A DNA stretch of 18,414 bases from DATDRM01 sp035291705 (GCA_035291705.1 DATDRM010000371.1:1-18414); one strand, 5' to 3'. Positions 8,401 through 15,532 are shown, numbered from the stretch's first letter. Notes: generated from the letters alone by a model not told the origin. Program-made: numbers and translations.

Positions 8401-11400
8401 CACGCCGATCGCCTGCTTGCCAACCAGGATCGGGACGCCCAGGTAGGATTTTGACTCCACGCCGACGTGAGGTGTGCCTAATGCCTCGGAACGCCGGTCG
8501 ATATCCTCATTAATCAAGAGGGGTTGGCTCGACTCGATAATCCTGCTGGTCAGCCCCTCGCCAAACCGCATGGGTGTTTGTTCTTCTCCGTATGCATAAG
8601 GAAAATGGATTAGCCCCGTCTGCCGGTCGAGCATGGCGACATAGACGATGTCAGCGTTGAAGATCTGGCGCATCTGCTCGCCGATCAGCTGGATCAGGGC
8701 CTCCAGCTCCAGCTCAGAGGTCAGCGCCTGACTGACGGTATTGACGGTGGCCAGTTCGGCTGCCTTCTGGACACTTTCCTCTAAAAGGCGGTTAGTTTCG
8801 TCGAAAAGGCGGGCGTTCTCCAACGCCACACTCATACTCGAAGCCATCGTGCTCATCAGACGCACATCGGAATCGCTGTAGGCGTTCTCCTTCTCAAAGT
8901 TATCAACAATGATGAAGCCAGTTGCCTCATCGCCGATTAAGATCGGCACAGCGACCATTGACTTGGACATGTCGGTGCCTGGGATGATCGATGCGCCAAG
9001 CTCTGCCATCCTCTGTTCCATATCCTCATTAATCACTAATGGTTTTCGCGTTTTCAAGACAGTACGTGAAAACCCTCCTGGAGGACCGGGCGGGACAGTG
9101 AGCCGTTGGCCGTGCTCAAATTCGTAAACATAATGGATCAATTTGGTTTGGCGGTCGTACAGGCGGATGCCGATATCCTGGGTGTTTAATACCTCGCGCA
9201 GTTTGTCGCCGACCAGGTTGATCACCTCCTGGAAATCCAACTGGGAAGCCAGCGCCTGCTGTACACTGTTGATTATTGCTAGCTCAGCTGCTCGCTGCCG
9301 CTCAGCTTCGAACAGGCGAGCGTTTTCAAGAGAGACGCTCAGGCTGGCCGCCAGCGTGGATAGCAAGCGCACCTCGCTGTCGTCAAAAGCCCAGGGTTCG
9401 TAGCGCTGCACACTGGCCACGCCGGTCACTTCGTCACCGATCAGGATCGGCACCCCCAAGAAGGATTCGTTTAGATCACGTTCCGCACCAGGCGAAGCGA
9501 CAAACACCGCGCCAAGTTCTTCCCATTCTTTGACAGTATTGAGGCGTAATGTCTGGCGTGATTCGATCACCTTCGAGGTAAGACCTTTGCCGTATTCGTA
9601 AGGCTTTAAATCGTGCCGGTGGCCCTTTTCTACATAATAGGGGAAGTGTACAAGCTGACTTTGCCGGTCGTAGCGGGCGATATATGCCGTATCAGCCTTG
9701 AAAATCTGCCGGATGTTCTCGCCAACCAGGTCAATGATCGCCTGGTAATCGAGCTGTTTGGCCAGGGCTTGCTGCACACTGTTGATAATGGCCAGCTCGG
9801 CGACACGCTGCTGAGTCTCCTCGAGCAAGCGCTTGGTTTCCTGGAACAAGCGTGCATTCTTCAGCGCCACACTCATACTGGAAGCCATAGTGCTCATCAA
9901 GCGCAGGTCGGATTCGCTGAAGGCATGCTCCCGTTCATAATTATCAAGATAGATGACGCCGTTTACTTCTTCACCAATCAGGATCGGCACAGCGGCGAGC
10001 GACTTCGGTAAATCGGTGCCTGGAAGTAAGGTGGAGCCAATCTCCCGCATGACTCGCTCGATATCCTGGTTGACAACCAATGGTTTCCGCAATTGGATCA
10101 CCGTGCGTGACACGCCTCCTGGAGCCTCGGGTGGGATGGTGAGCCTTTGCCCGTGCTCATATTCGTAGGCATAGTGAATCAGATCAGTCTGGCGGTCGTA
10201 CAGGCGAATGCCGATATCCTGGGTGTTAAAGACCTCTCGTAATTTATCTCCGACTAGATCGATCACCTGCTGGAAATCCAATTGGGCTGCCAGGCCTTGC
10301 TGCACACTATTGATGATGGACAGCTCAGCGCTGCGCTGGCGCTCGGCTTCAAATAGCCGGGCGTTCTCCAGGGCGACGCTCATGCTCGACGCCAGCGTGG
10401 AGAGCAGGTCGACCTCGCTTGCGGAAAAAGCGTCCTCCTGTTCATAATTTGTCAAGGAAATGACCCCGATTACTTCCCCACCCACAATAATCGGCACCCC
10501 CAGGTAAGCCTGGCTGAAGCGGGTATCCAGGTTCTCGGGCTGGATCCAGGACGACCCAAGCTGCTCCATTTTTTGAACCAAATCGCGATTGACCAGCAGC
10601 GCTTGCTGGGTGTGGATGATGTGAGCGGTAAAGCCTGTTCCCAGCGGCACGGAGCCTAAATTAATGCGTTGGTCGTCATCGACATAATAGGGATGCTGCA
10701 AGGTGTTCGTCCGCCGGTCATAGAGAGCGATGCCAATCCCCTGGGCATTAAAGACCTGGCGAATCTTTTCGCCGACCAACTCAATAATGGCGTTGAAATC
10801 CAGTTGAGCAGCCAATCCCTGCTGGACGCTGGTAATTACGGCCAGCTCGGCGTTGCGCTGCCCCAGCGTGGTGTTAACCGCCTGCAGATCAGCGGTGCGC
10901 TCAGCGACGCGCTGTTCCAGCCCCTGGTACAGGCGCGCATTTTCGATCGCCGCCGCTACCTGGTTGGCGAAGGCGGTGAGTAGGTCGACATCGGCCTGTG
11001 TAAAGCGCCCATAGAGGACATGATTGTCGGCGTAGAAGCTGCCGATCAATTGCCCACGTGAGACCAGCGGCACGCACAGCACCGAGAGCGATGTGAGCAG
11101 GTCATTGGCGACTGCGTCCAGATCGAGCTCGTCCAAATCCTGCCGTAAAACAGGCTGGCGAGATCGATCCACGGTGTCCAGCAATCCAGAAACCTGAATC
11201 AGCGCTTGACTTTCCTGCCCTACCGCAAATCCTCGCCCTGCCGCCACCTCTCTGTCCCCGTCTCCATCCACCAATACCAGTAGGGCGCGCTCGGCTCCGC
11301 TCAGCTCGATTAATTCGTCCATGATGAAGTCGACCAGCGTCGTAACGTCGCGCTGTTCGTTCATGCGCACGCCGATAGCCAGTAAACGCTTGAGCTGCTC

Positions 11401-13017
11401 CTGCAGGTTACCGGGCCTTGTCGCTTCTTCTTCAAATGCCAGACCGCGCGCCGCCGCCTGACGTGTCCACTCAGCGATGATCGCCCGGTTGATCTGGACT
11501 TTGTTCAGATAATTACGCCGCAAGCCCTCGTCGCTGAGCGAGGCGATGCCAGCCAGGGTGATCTCCCTGGCTCGTTGCAGGACAGACCACGCCTGGTCAG
11601 AACCGTCCCCGGTGCCTGCCTTACCGTGGGGGGAAGCCTCCGGCTTGCTTTTAACTTTTCCGGATGCAGGTTGGCTCCGCGTGTCGTGTTTGAGCACCTG
11701 GTAGTGCAGCCACCACGCATCCTGCGGTGGGTAATCGAAGCTGGCGTTGCCGATCTCCTCCAGATGCGCGACGGCTTCAGCAGTGCAGCGCTGGGCTTTC
11801 TGGGGATCGCCAAGCGCCAGATACGCAGCGCCTAACCAGGCTAACGCTGCAGCCAGCTCTGCCCGGGCATTAATTTCGCGGAACAAATCACAGGCCAACT
11901 GGATGGATTGCCGTGCTTCTTCGGCTTTTCCGGTTGCCAGTGCAGACCGGCCCATCCCCAGCCTGTCATACCCCTCGCCGATGCGGTCGCTTACCTCTCT
12001 CGCCAGCACACAACTTTCATCGAAAGCATTTTGCGCTTGAGCATATTCTCCCAGGTCCATCTCGGCGCGTCCCAGGCTCTCCAGATAGAGCACAATCTCA
12101 CTCCTGGACTTTGCCTCGCGCGCCATTTGTACCCCTCGATGCGCGTATTGGCGCGCCGTGCCATACAACCCGAGATGCCCATAAAGCAGGCTTAGATTGT
12201 TATACATCTGGCCTTGCCCGCCGCGGTCATCGATCACCTGGAATACCGCCAGGGCTTGCTCGCCATAGACACGCTGAAATGAATAATCGCTGGATGCCAG
12301 GGCGATGTGATTCAACGATAGCCCTTCGCCCTTGCGGTCGCCCAAGGCGCGATAGAGCACCAGGGCCTGCTCAGCGTATTTTTTCGATTGCGTCGGATTG
12401 CTAATCGAGCTGTAACATCTACTTAATACTCTCAGGCAGTATGCCTCGCCAGATTGGTCACCCACCTGCCGGAGCAGAGGTAACGCCTGCTCACAACGAT
12501 TGATTGCTTGAGCTGCCTCACTGTGGATCAGATCTAAATTGCCCAGCGCCACCAGGCTAGCAGCTTTAAGGTTCAAATCCCCCACCTGTTCCGCCAACGC
12601 CAGGGCAGACCCGGCAACCTGCTGCGCCCTGGCAGCCATCCCTAACTTAGCAGCGACTTCCCCCAGACGATATACAGCTGAGATTTGGCGCGCCGGCTCA
12701 CCCAGCTCCTGGGAGATATTGATCATTGCTTCCAGGTCTTCCAGCTCGGCAGTGTAGTTCCCTAGCCTTTGAAAACAGTCGGCGCGCCGATCACGCACAA
12801 TGTATTCCATCTCCAGCGAGACTTTTCCACTCGCCATCGCCTGGGTGTATAGCTCAACGGCGATGGCGTAGTCATACGCAGCCTGAGCTTGCTTCGCGCG
12901 CTGAACGAGCGCTTTCATCCCTTCCACTTTCTTCCCATTGCTTCCGAGGACCTCCTGGCCCTTCCGGCTTTTTTGCTTACTCTGGCTTCTCTTGCCCCTC
13001 TTCATTTTCTCTTCCAT
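5452..13017 (-). CDS. Giant soluble hybrid histidine kinase: TPR, 7 GAF, 2 PAS, HisKA/HATPase, 2 receivers
   Basis: Sensor kinase of 2,521 residues with no membrane segment or signal peptide, hence cytoplasmic. Order: lysine/arginine-rich N-terminus 1-30; TPR-type helical repeats about 35-425; helical linker 435-545; GAF1 556-692; GAF2 735-885; GAF3 909-1054; GAF4 1083-1233; GAF5 1254-1402; GAF6 1433-1572; GAF7 1603-1741; PAS1 1755-1870; PAS2 1880-1995; HisKA with H2015 (MSHEIRTP); HATPase with N box around N2132, DSGIG 2167-2171 and GGTGLGL 2196-2202; receiver 1 (D2307, K2357); receiver 2 (D2450, K2503). All catalytic residues look intact. Such kinases autophosphorylate on His and pass the group to their receivers, here presumably on to the separate HPt protein. 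GAF2-GAF6 form a regular repeat of about 174 residues. The ATG overlaps the upstream stop by 1 nt (TAATG) and has AGGAGGAG 7 nt before it (13025-13032). Ligands of the sensor domains cannot be predicted. Confidence 0.97.
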   Translation of the reverse strand: MEEKMKRGKRSQSKQKSRKGQEVLGSNGKKVEGMKALVQRAKQAQAAYDYAIAVELYTQAMASGKVSLEMEYIVRDRRADCFQRLGNYTAELEDLEAMINISQELGEPARQISAVYRLGEVAAKLGMAARAQQVAGSALALAEQVGDLNLKAASLVALGNLDLIHSEAAQAINRCEQALPLLRQVGDQSGEAYCLRVLSRCYSSISNPTQSKKYAEQALVLYRALGDRKGEGLSLNHIALASSDYSFQRVYGEQALAVFQVIDDRGGQGQMYNNLSLLYGHLGLYGTARQYAHRGVQMAREAKSRSEIVLYLESLGRAEMDLGEYAQAQNAFDESCVLAREVSDRIGEGYDRLGMGRSALATGKAEEARQSIQLACDLFREINARAELAAALAWLGAAYLALGDPQKAQRCTAEAVAHLEEIGNASFDYPPQDAWWLHYQVLKHDTRSQPASGKVKSKPEASPHGKAGTGDGSDQAWSVLQRAREITLAGIASLSDEGLRRNYLNKVQINRAIIAEWTRQAAARGLAFEEEATRPGNLQEQLKRLLAIGVRMNEQRDVTTLVDFIMDELIELSGAERALLVLVDGDGDREVAAGRGFAVGQESQALIQVSGLLDTVDRSRQPVLRQDLDELDLDAVANDLLTSLSVLCVPLVSRGQLIGSFYADNHVLYGRFTQADVDLLTAFANQVAAAIENARLYQGLEQRVAERTADLQAVNTTLGQRNAELAVITSVQQGLAAQLDFNAIIELVGEKIRQVFNAQGIGIALYDRRTNTLQHPYYVDDDQRINLGSVPLGTGFTAHIIHTQQALLVNRDLVQKMEQLGSSWIQPENLDTRFSQAYLGVPIIVGGEVIGVISLTNYEQEDAFSASEVDLLSTLASSMSVALENARLFEAERQRSAELSIINSVQQGLAAQLDFQQVIDLVGDKLREVFNTQDIGIRLYDRQTDLIHYAYEYEHGQRLTIPPEAPGGVSRTVIQLRKPLVVNQDIERVMREIGSTLLPGTDLPKSLAAVPILIGEEVNGVIYLDNYEREHAFSESDLRLMSTMASSMSVALKNARLFQETKRLLEETQQRVAELAIINSVQQALAKQLDYQAIIDLVGENIRQIFKADTAYIARYDRQSQLVHFPYYVEKGHRHDLKPYEYGKGLTSKVIESRQTLRLNTVKEWEELGAVFVASPGAERDLNESFLGVPILIGDEVTGVASVQRYEPWAFDDSEVRLLSTLAASLSVSLENARLFEAERQRAAELAIINSVQQALASQLDFQEVINLVGDKLREVLNTQDIGIRLYDRQTKLIHYVYEFEHGQRLTVPPGPPGGFSRTVLKTRKPLVINEDMEQRMAELGASIIPGTDMSKSMVAVPILIGDEATGFIIVDNFEKENAYSDSDVRLMSTMASSMSVALENARLFDETNRLLEESVQKAAELATVNTVSQALTSELELEALIQLIGEQMRQIFNADIVYVAMLDRQTGLIHFPYAYGEEQTPMRFGEGLTSRIIESSQPLLINEDIDRRSEALGTPHVGVESKSYLGVPILVGKQAIGVISVQTVQQEGHFDEDDVHLLTTIAANVGAAIRNAQLYQETERRAGEMAVLSEIGREISATLDLPELLERIATRAKEMLKSRTVTIRLLEPDGSLPTMVAIGRYAEMHRGTTLHLGEGITGNVALKGVAEIVNNPRQDPRMFHVAGTPEDEDVEAIIFAPLMTGESVIGVMGLWRDRDQFGPFSQNDLDFMVGLAHQAAIAIENARLFEEIQRQKQYSEALLQNSPVAIVTADLQGNVVSWNPAAERLFGYSAEEATGIYITDLITTAELREESERNNQQLAGGGKINIVTRRARKDGSLVDVELLGLPVVMDGKQVGLIAIYHDISERKRAEEALQRQKQYLEAVVQNSPVAIVTTDLSADIVSWNPAAEELFGYTSEEAVGCNVDDLVAKNEAIRMQAVAYNTEALQGVLHRITQRVRKDGSLVDVELSGVPVFVDGQPTGLIAIYHDITELQRARQEAEAANDAKSAFLATMSHEIRTPMNGVIGMTSLLLDTELTPEQRDYSETIRNSGEALLAVINDILDFSKIEAGKMDLEEQPFDLRDCVEAALDLLKFKAAEKGLELAYQMEPDVPPAIVGDVTRLRQVLINLLNNGLKFTDQGEVVLSVSNDAVPTRHTGNYLLHFSVRDSGIGIPPDRLDRLFQAFSQVDASTARKYGGTGLGLAISKRLSELMGGEMWVESHVGVGTTFHFTIIAQAAPEMKERPDLRGEQSQLRGKRLLIVDDNSTNRRILTLQTRAWGMQTRDTGDPLEALTWIGHGDPFDLAILDYNMPEMDGLALASEIRKHRSAQVLPLVLFSSLGSRETISEGEEFAAYLMKPFRQSALLDTLMNVLVGQPRQEGVGKEASKPQIDAQMATRLPLRILLVEDNAVNQKLALRLLAQMGYRADVAGNGLEAIQAVERQMYEVILMDVQMPEMDGLEASRRICARWPRGERPHIIAMTANAMQGDRELCLEAGMDDYVSKPIRVEELVSALNRSRVIS
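8764..9288 (-). repeat. Intragenic repeat unit B2 (GAF5 with leading linker)
   Basis: Residues 1244-1418 of the hybrid kinase align without gaps to residues 897-1071 (9805-10329). By hand I count about 70% identical residues. Shared blocks include LVGDKLREV, NTQDIGIRLYDRQT and MSTMASSMSVAL. The two units are separated by one GAF of a different subtype. Confidence 0.8.
9805..10329 (-). repeat. Intragenic repeat unit B1 (GAF3 with leading linker)
   Basis: Residues 897-1071 of the hybrid kinase, the paralogue of unit B2 at 8764-9288. Its neighbours GAF2 and GAF4 instead share the A-type pattern (HPYYV/FPYYV segment and an Asn-Arg or Asn-Thr after LLVN/LRLN), giving an A-B-A-B-A order. Confidence 0.8.
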
Positions 13018-14270
13018 TACCCATCTCCTCCTGACATGGTTGAAACAGCCTCTTGTTCCGTCTGGTACACCGCCACTACTCGCCTGCGGATCTCTTCTAG
13101 CAAGTCTTCAGTCCCAGACTTACCGAGCGGGAACGCCCGCCCGATCTGTCTTCGCAACTCTTCTAGGCGTGCCGATAATGACTGCATTTGCTCCTGCGCA
13201 GCGCGCCCCTGTTCAAAGAAAAGCACCTGACGGCGATCGGTTAAATCCCTTGCCTCTTTCAAGGCAGGCACATCATCCGGCAAGAGCGCGGCGCTCAACT
13301 CTCTCCACCTTTCTGCCGAGGCTCGAAACTTCTCCGCTACCTCAACCAGGCTAGGCTGCTGGAGCCAGCTGGCCGCCTCCTCCAGATAGTTGGCGTATAG
13401 TGGCCGCAACGCCCCTCCTTCGCCGCGATGCTCGATTTGTTCGTACGCCACCAGCAGGGTATCAAACAACCTCGGCCCAGCTGGGAAGAACCTTGGCCAG
13501 CCACGCTTGTCCTTAGAGTCAGTCAATAAACCAGCCCATTTTTCCAAAGCCTGCAAACCGAAATTCGAGCGGAAATTCGACGGTCCAAATCCCTCCCGCA
13601 TCTGTCCGACACAATCAAGGATTCCTTGTTTCATGGCTATACGCAGTTGATTTTCTTTTATTTCCCCGCCTGTTGTCACCGCCAGCCCTCGAAATTTTGG
13701 CGCCCCCTCCCCCTGGCGCGCCGCAGTTAACTCTTGCGGGCTCAAGGTGATCTTGCCCTCGATCCGGTCGGCAACCTGGTACATCCCCTGCATCTCGTTG
13801 TACTCTGATACCATCAGCGCGTGATAGGTCGCCGCCGGGTAGGGATAGGGAAGCTTCCTGGCGTCCACCCAGGCCAGTACAGGCTGCCCCTCATCCAGCG
13901 CTGCCCGGAGCTTCTTCTCGGCAGCGACTGCGCTGGTTGCCGTTAGGATTTCCGTTTTCACCCCCACCCGTTCGCAGATGGTGTGCAGGAATCCAGCCTG
14001 GGGGGTCTCATTCGTCGTGATGCGCGTGGCGATGAACAACGAGGTGTAATCCCCCGACTCGTAGACGAAATATCCCAACCCGATTCCACCTCCAATGCCG
14101 AACAATAGCGCTTCGCTGGGCGGTTTTCCAGTTCCAGCGGCTGTCACCCCGGCTTGTCCCAGCGCGCTCCACAGCACCCCCGCCTCCGACCGCCATTTCC
14201 CTGCCTCCTTAGACACAGAGTCCATTCTCATTTCCCTGCACTGATCGAAAGAATCACTTAACAAGGTCAT
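13017..14270 (-). CDS. BtrH_N / DUF4872-like protein, probably lacking the catalytic cysteine
   Basis: A 417-residue soluble protein resembling the family with a BtrH-type N-terminal domain (papain-like fold; BtrH itself transfers an aminoacyl group in butirosin synthesis) and a DUF4872 C-terminal domain. The hallmark SEALLFGIGGGIG is at 52-64, followed by a histidine block (TYHALMVSEY, H150) and VADR with D169 downstream, then a C-terminal block (NFGLQALEKWAGLLTD at 236-251, YEQIE, YANYLEEAA). A long amphipathic C-terminus (340-405) may be coiled coil. The HC motif normally about 20 residues before SEALLFG is absent: the only nearby cysteine is C11, so acyltransferase or protease activity is doubtful. 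Start at ATG 14270, overlapping the methyltransferase stop by 4 nt (ATGA); ATG 14225, with AGGG 8-10 nt ahead, is a credible alternative. It overlaps the kinase gene by 1 nt. Function unknown; a binding or sensing role beside the kinase is a guess. Confidence 0.8.
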   Translation of the reverse strand: MTLLSDSFDQCREMRMDSVSKEAGKWRSEAGVLWSALGQAGVTAAGTGKPPSEALLFGIGGGIGLGYFVYESGDYTSLFIATRITTNETPQAGFLHTICERVGVKTEILTATSAVAAEKKLRAALDEGQPVLAWVDARKLPYPYPAATYHALMVSEYNEMQGMYQVADRIEGKITLSPQELTAARQGEGAPKFRGLAVTTGGEIKENQLRIAMKQGILDCVGQMREGFGPSNFRSNFGLQALEKWAGLLTDSKDKRGWPRFFPAGPRLFDTLLVAYEQIEHRGEGGALRPLYANYLEEAASWLQQPSLVEVAEKFRASAERWRELSAALLPDDVPALKEARDLTDRRQVLFFEQGRAAQEQMQSLSARLEELRRQIGRAFPLGKSGTEDLLEEIRRRVVAVYQTEQEAVSTMSGGDG

Positions 14271-14905
14271 GAAGCATACACCACCACCTGCCAGAAACCC
14301 ATCTTGCGATAGAATTTTTGATGTAAACCCTGCCCCCGTGCAATGGCATCCACTGCCTGCGTTGAGTGAGCGAAAGCCCGGAAGGGGCTGCGCCGTAGCC
14401 TCAAGTATAGATTCCCAATTGGTATTAAGAGCTTCACCCACCAGGTATCGCGCGGGTAGACCAGGCCATACATCCGGCGCGCCCGCCTGGCCGAGAGGCT
14501 GACCAATGCCTGCATATCGTCATAGCAGCAGATCACCCGATCGAGGGTGACAATGTCGGCGGGTGGGAGAGTCGGCGCAAGGTCGACGAAGTTCCCCTGG
14601 TAAAAGCTCATCCGGTCGGCAAAGTTCTGGCGCTGCGCCTCCTGGCGGGCTACTTCCAGGTAAGCCGGCGAGGCGTCAACGTCAGCTGCACGGCTGATTC
14701 CGGCCTTAAGCAGGGCGTGTTGGATAGCCCCGACCCCACCACCGATGTCTAGCAGCGTCATCCCATCGACGCCGTCATCCAATAGGGCGGCGATCAGCTG
14801 GCGCGTCGTATCAGCCGCCCCTTTCCTGCGGTACTTTTTGAGCTGTTCCAGTGCATGTTTGCGGTTAAATTCTTGCTCGATCCCCTGGCACTGGCTGCAA
14901 GTCAT
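14267..14905 (-). CDS. Class I SAM-dependent methyltransferase
   Basis: A 212-residue Rossmann-fold methyltransferase, first gene of the operon. Motif I is LLDIGGGVGAIQ (51-62), the acidic residue closing strand 2 is D77 in ADVDASP, and motif IV is ADIVTLDRVICCYDD (116-130). A CxxC pair (C3, C6) at the extreme N-terminus, with C126 and C127, could bind metal or be redox active. The C-terminus (YGLVYPRDTWW, then a basic hydrophobic segment 157-180) is typical of a bacterial subfamily I recognise but that has no established substrate. ATG 14905 has GGAGGTG (14911-14917) 5 nt before it. Its stop overlaps the next start, so translation is coupled to the BtrH_N-like protein; a shared substrate is possible. 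No basis for naming the substrate. Confidence 0.88.
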   Translation of the reverse strand: MTCSQCQGIEQEFNRKHALEQLKKYRRKGAADTTRQLIAALLDDGVDGMTLLDIGGGVGAIQHALLKAGISRAADVDASPAYLEVARQEAQRQNFADRMSFYQGNFVDLAPTLPPADIVTLDRVICCYDDMQALVSLSARRARRMYGLVYPRDTWWVKLLIPIGNLYLRLRRSPFRAFAHSTQAVDAIARGQGLHQKFYRKMGFWQVVVYAS

Positions 14906-14977
14906 CTACCCACCTCCGAACCAGTAGGACAAGATGCAAGCTTGTCCAACGAATAAATTCAGATATTGCGCATCGAA

Positions 14978-15005
14978 ATTATAGCCTATTCTGTGGTACC
15001 GTCAA
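14978..15005 (-). promoter_or_regulatory. Sigma70-type promoter of the five-gene signalling operon
   Basis: On the minus strand, -35 TTGACG (15000-15005) and -10 TATAAT (14978-14983) are separated by 16 nt, close to consensus in both boxes. Transcription would start near 14971, leaving a leader of about 65 nt before the methyltransferase ATG. The preceding RNA-binding protein gene ends in a terminator at 15028-15058, so this promoter should drive the operon independently. I see no obvious operator palindrome overlapping it. Confidence 0.75.
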
Positions 15006-15027
15006 TGCTGAAATCATCCCCTCGAAC

Positions 15028-15058
15028 AAAAACCCCACCGGGCTGCGGTGGGGTTTTT
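15028..15058 (-). terminator. Intrinsic terminator of the RRM protein gene
   Basis: A perfect 13-bp stem, AAAAACCCCACCG paired with CGGTGGGGTTTTT, closes a 5-nt loop (15041-15045). On the minus strand the GC-rich part is followed by a run of T. It starts 14 nt after the RRM gene's stop codon and lies just upstream of the next promoter. The structure is symmetrical and could terminate in both directions. Confidence 0.92.
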
Positions 15059-15072
15059 GACGTCTTAAGGAA

Positions 15073-15408
15073 TTAATAACGGCGAGTGCTGCCCCGGCGG
15101 TTCCGGTTGCCGGAGCGATTGTTGGAGCTGTCATTGTACCAGTTGCCGCGCGGCCGCTCTTCGCGTGGCCGGGCTATGTTAACCTTGAGCTCACGGTTGC
15201 CAAGGCTATAGCCGTTGAACGTGCTGATGGCTTTTTCGGCTTCGCTCTGGTTGCTCATTTCAACAAAGGCAAAACCTTTTGAATTTCCCGTGTCTCGATC
15301 CTTAATCAGGGCCACGGACTCCACTGTGCCAGCCTGGCTAAACAAAGTGCGCAAGTCCTCCTCGGTAGTGGTATAAGACAAATTTCCAACGTACAATTTC
15401 TTTTCCAT
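15073..15408 (-). CDS. Single-RRM RNA-binding protein
   Basis: Small RNA-binding protein of 111 residues. One RNA recognition motif spans about 4-80, with RNP2 LYVGNL (5-10) and RNP1 KGFAFVEM (44-51), both with the aromatic residues that stack on RNA bases. The C-terminal tail (82-111) is rich in Arg, Asn, Gly and Ser, resembling the short disordered tails of cyanobacterial Rbp proteins. Those relatives bind single-stranded RNA and are often induced by cold; a similar role here is inference. A monocistronic gene: ATG 15408 preceded by AAGGAG (15415-15420 region), own extended -10 promoter upstream, and a strong terminator after TAA. The long structured leader suggests post-transcriptional control, possibly autoregulation. 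Confidence 0.95.
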   Translation of the reverse strand: MEKKLYVGNLSYTTTEEDLRTLFSQAGTVESVALIKDRDTGNSKGFAFVEMSNQSEAEKAISTFNGYSLGNRELKVNIARPREERPRGNWYNDSSNNRSGNRNRRGSTRRY

Positions 15409-15429
15409 TCCTTACTTTCTCCTTAAATT

Positions 15430-15488
15430 GAGTGGTAGATCCGTGGCGATAATATTACCGCCACTCTTATAAAACGGAGTGGCGGTAA
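15430..15488 (-). repeat. Inverted-repeat cluster in the RRM gene leader (candidate RNA switch)
   Basis: TTACCGCCACTC (15455-15466) and GAGTGGCGGTAA (15477-15488) form a perfect 12-bp inverted repeat around a 10-nt AT-rich loop. Two further units lie beside it: GTGGCG (15443-15448), which pairs with CGCCAC at 15459-15464, and GAGTGG (15430-15435), which pairs with CCACTC at 15461-15466. In the transcript, the segment 15455-15466 can therefore pair with either side, and the alternative pairing extends to about 10 nt from the ribosome binding site. Mutually exclusive hairpins are possible; an operator for a dimeric regulator is the other reading. Confidence 0.7.
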
Positions 15489-15523
15489 ACAAACACACGC
15501 AAATCTGATTATAAGCATCTTTT

Positions 15524-15532
15524 ATTATACCA
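15524..15532 (-). promoter_or_regulatory. Extended -10 promoter of the RRM protein gene
   Basis: On the minus strand the sequence reads TGGTATAAT, a perfect extended -10 element, with no good -35 box at the usual distance. Transcription would start near 15517, giving a leader of about 109 nt that contains the inverted-repeat cluster. A second TATAAT occurs at 15508-15513 without a TG extension and is a weaker candidate. Confidence 0.5.

Noticed and set aside
8764..10860. Tandem DNA repeats that could be mistaken for a mobile or CRISPR-like array
   Set aside because: The repeats are coding, about 520 nt long, in frame and correspond to GAF domains; there are no short direct repeats with spacers.
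14271..14441. N-terminal extension of the BtrH_N-like frame upstream of 14270, containing a Cys-His-Cys cluster
   Set aside because: It lies wholly inside the methyltransferase gene in another frame. The cysteines are a by-product of that overlap, and the ATG at 14270 overlaps the methyltransferase stop in the usual ATGA way.
13017..14905. Aminoglycoside biosynthesis locus, suggested by the BtrH-like domain
   Set aside because: No aminocyclitol, glycosyltransferase or carrier-protein genes are present, and the domain seems to lack its catalytic cysteine.
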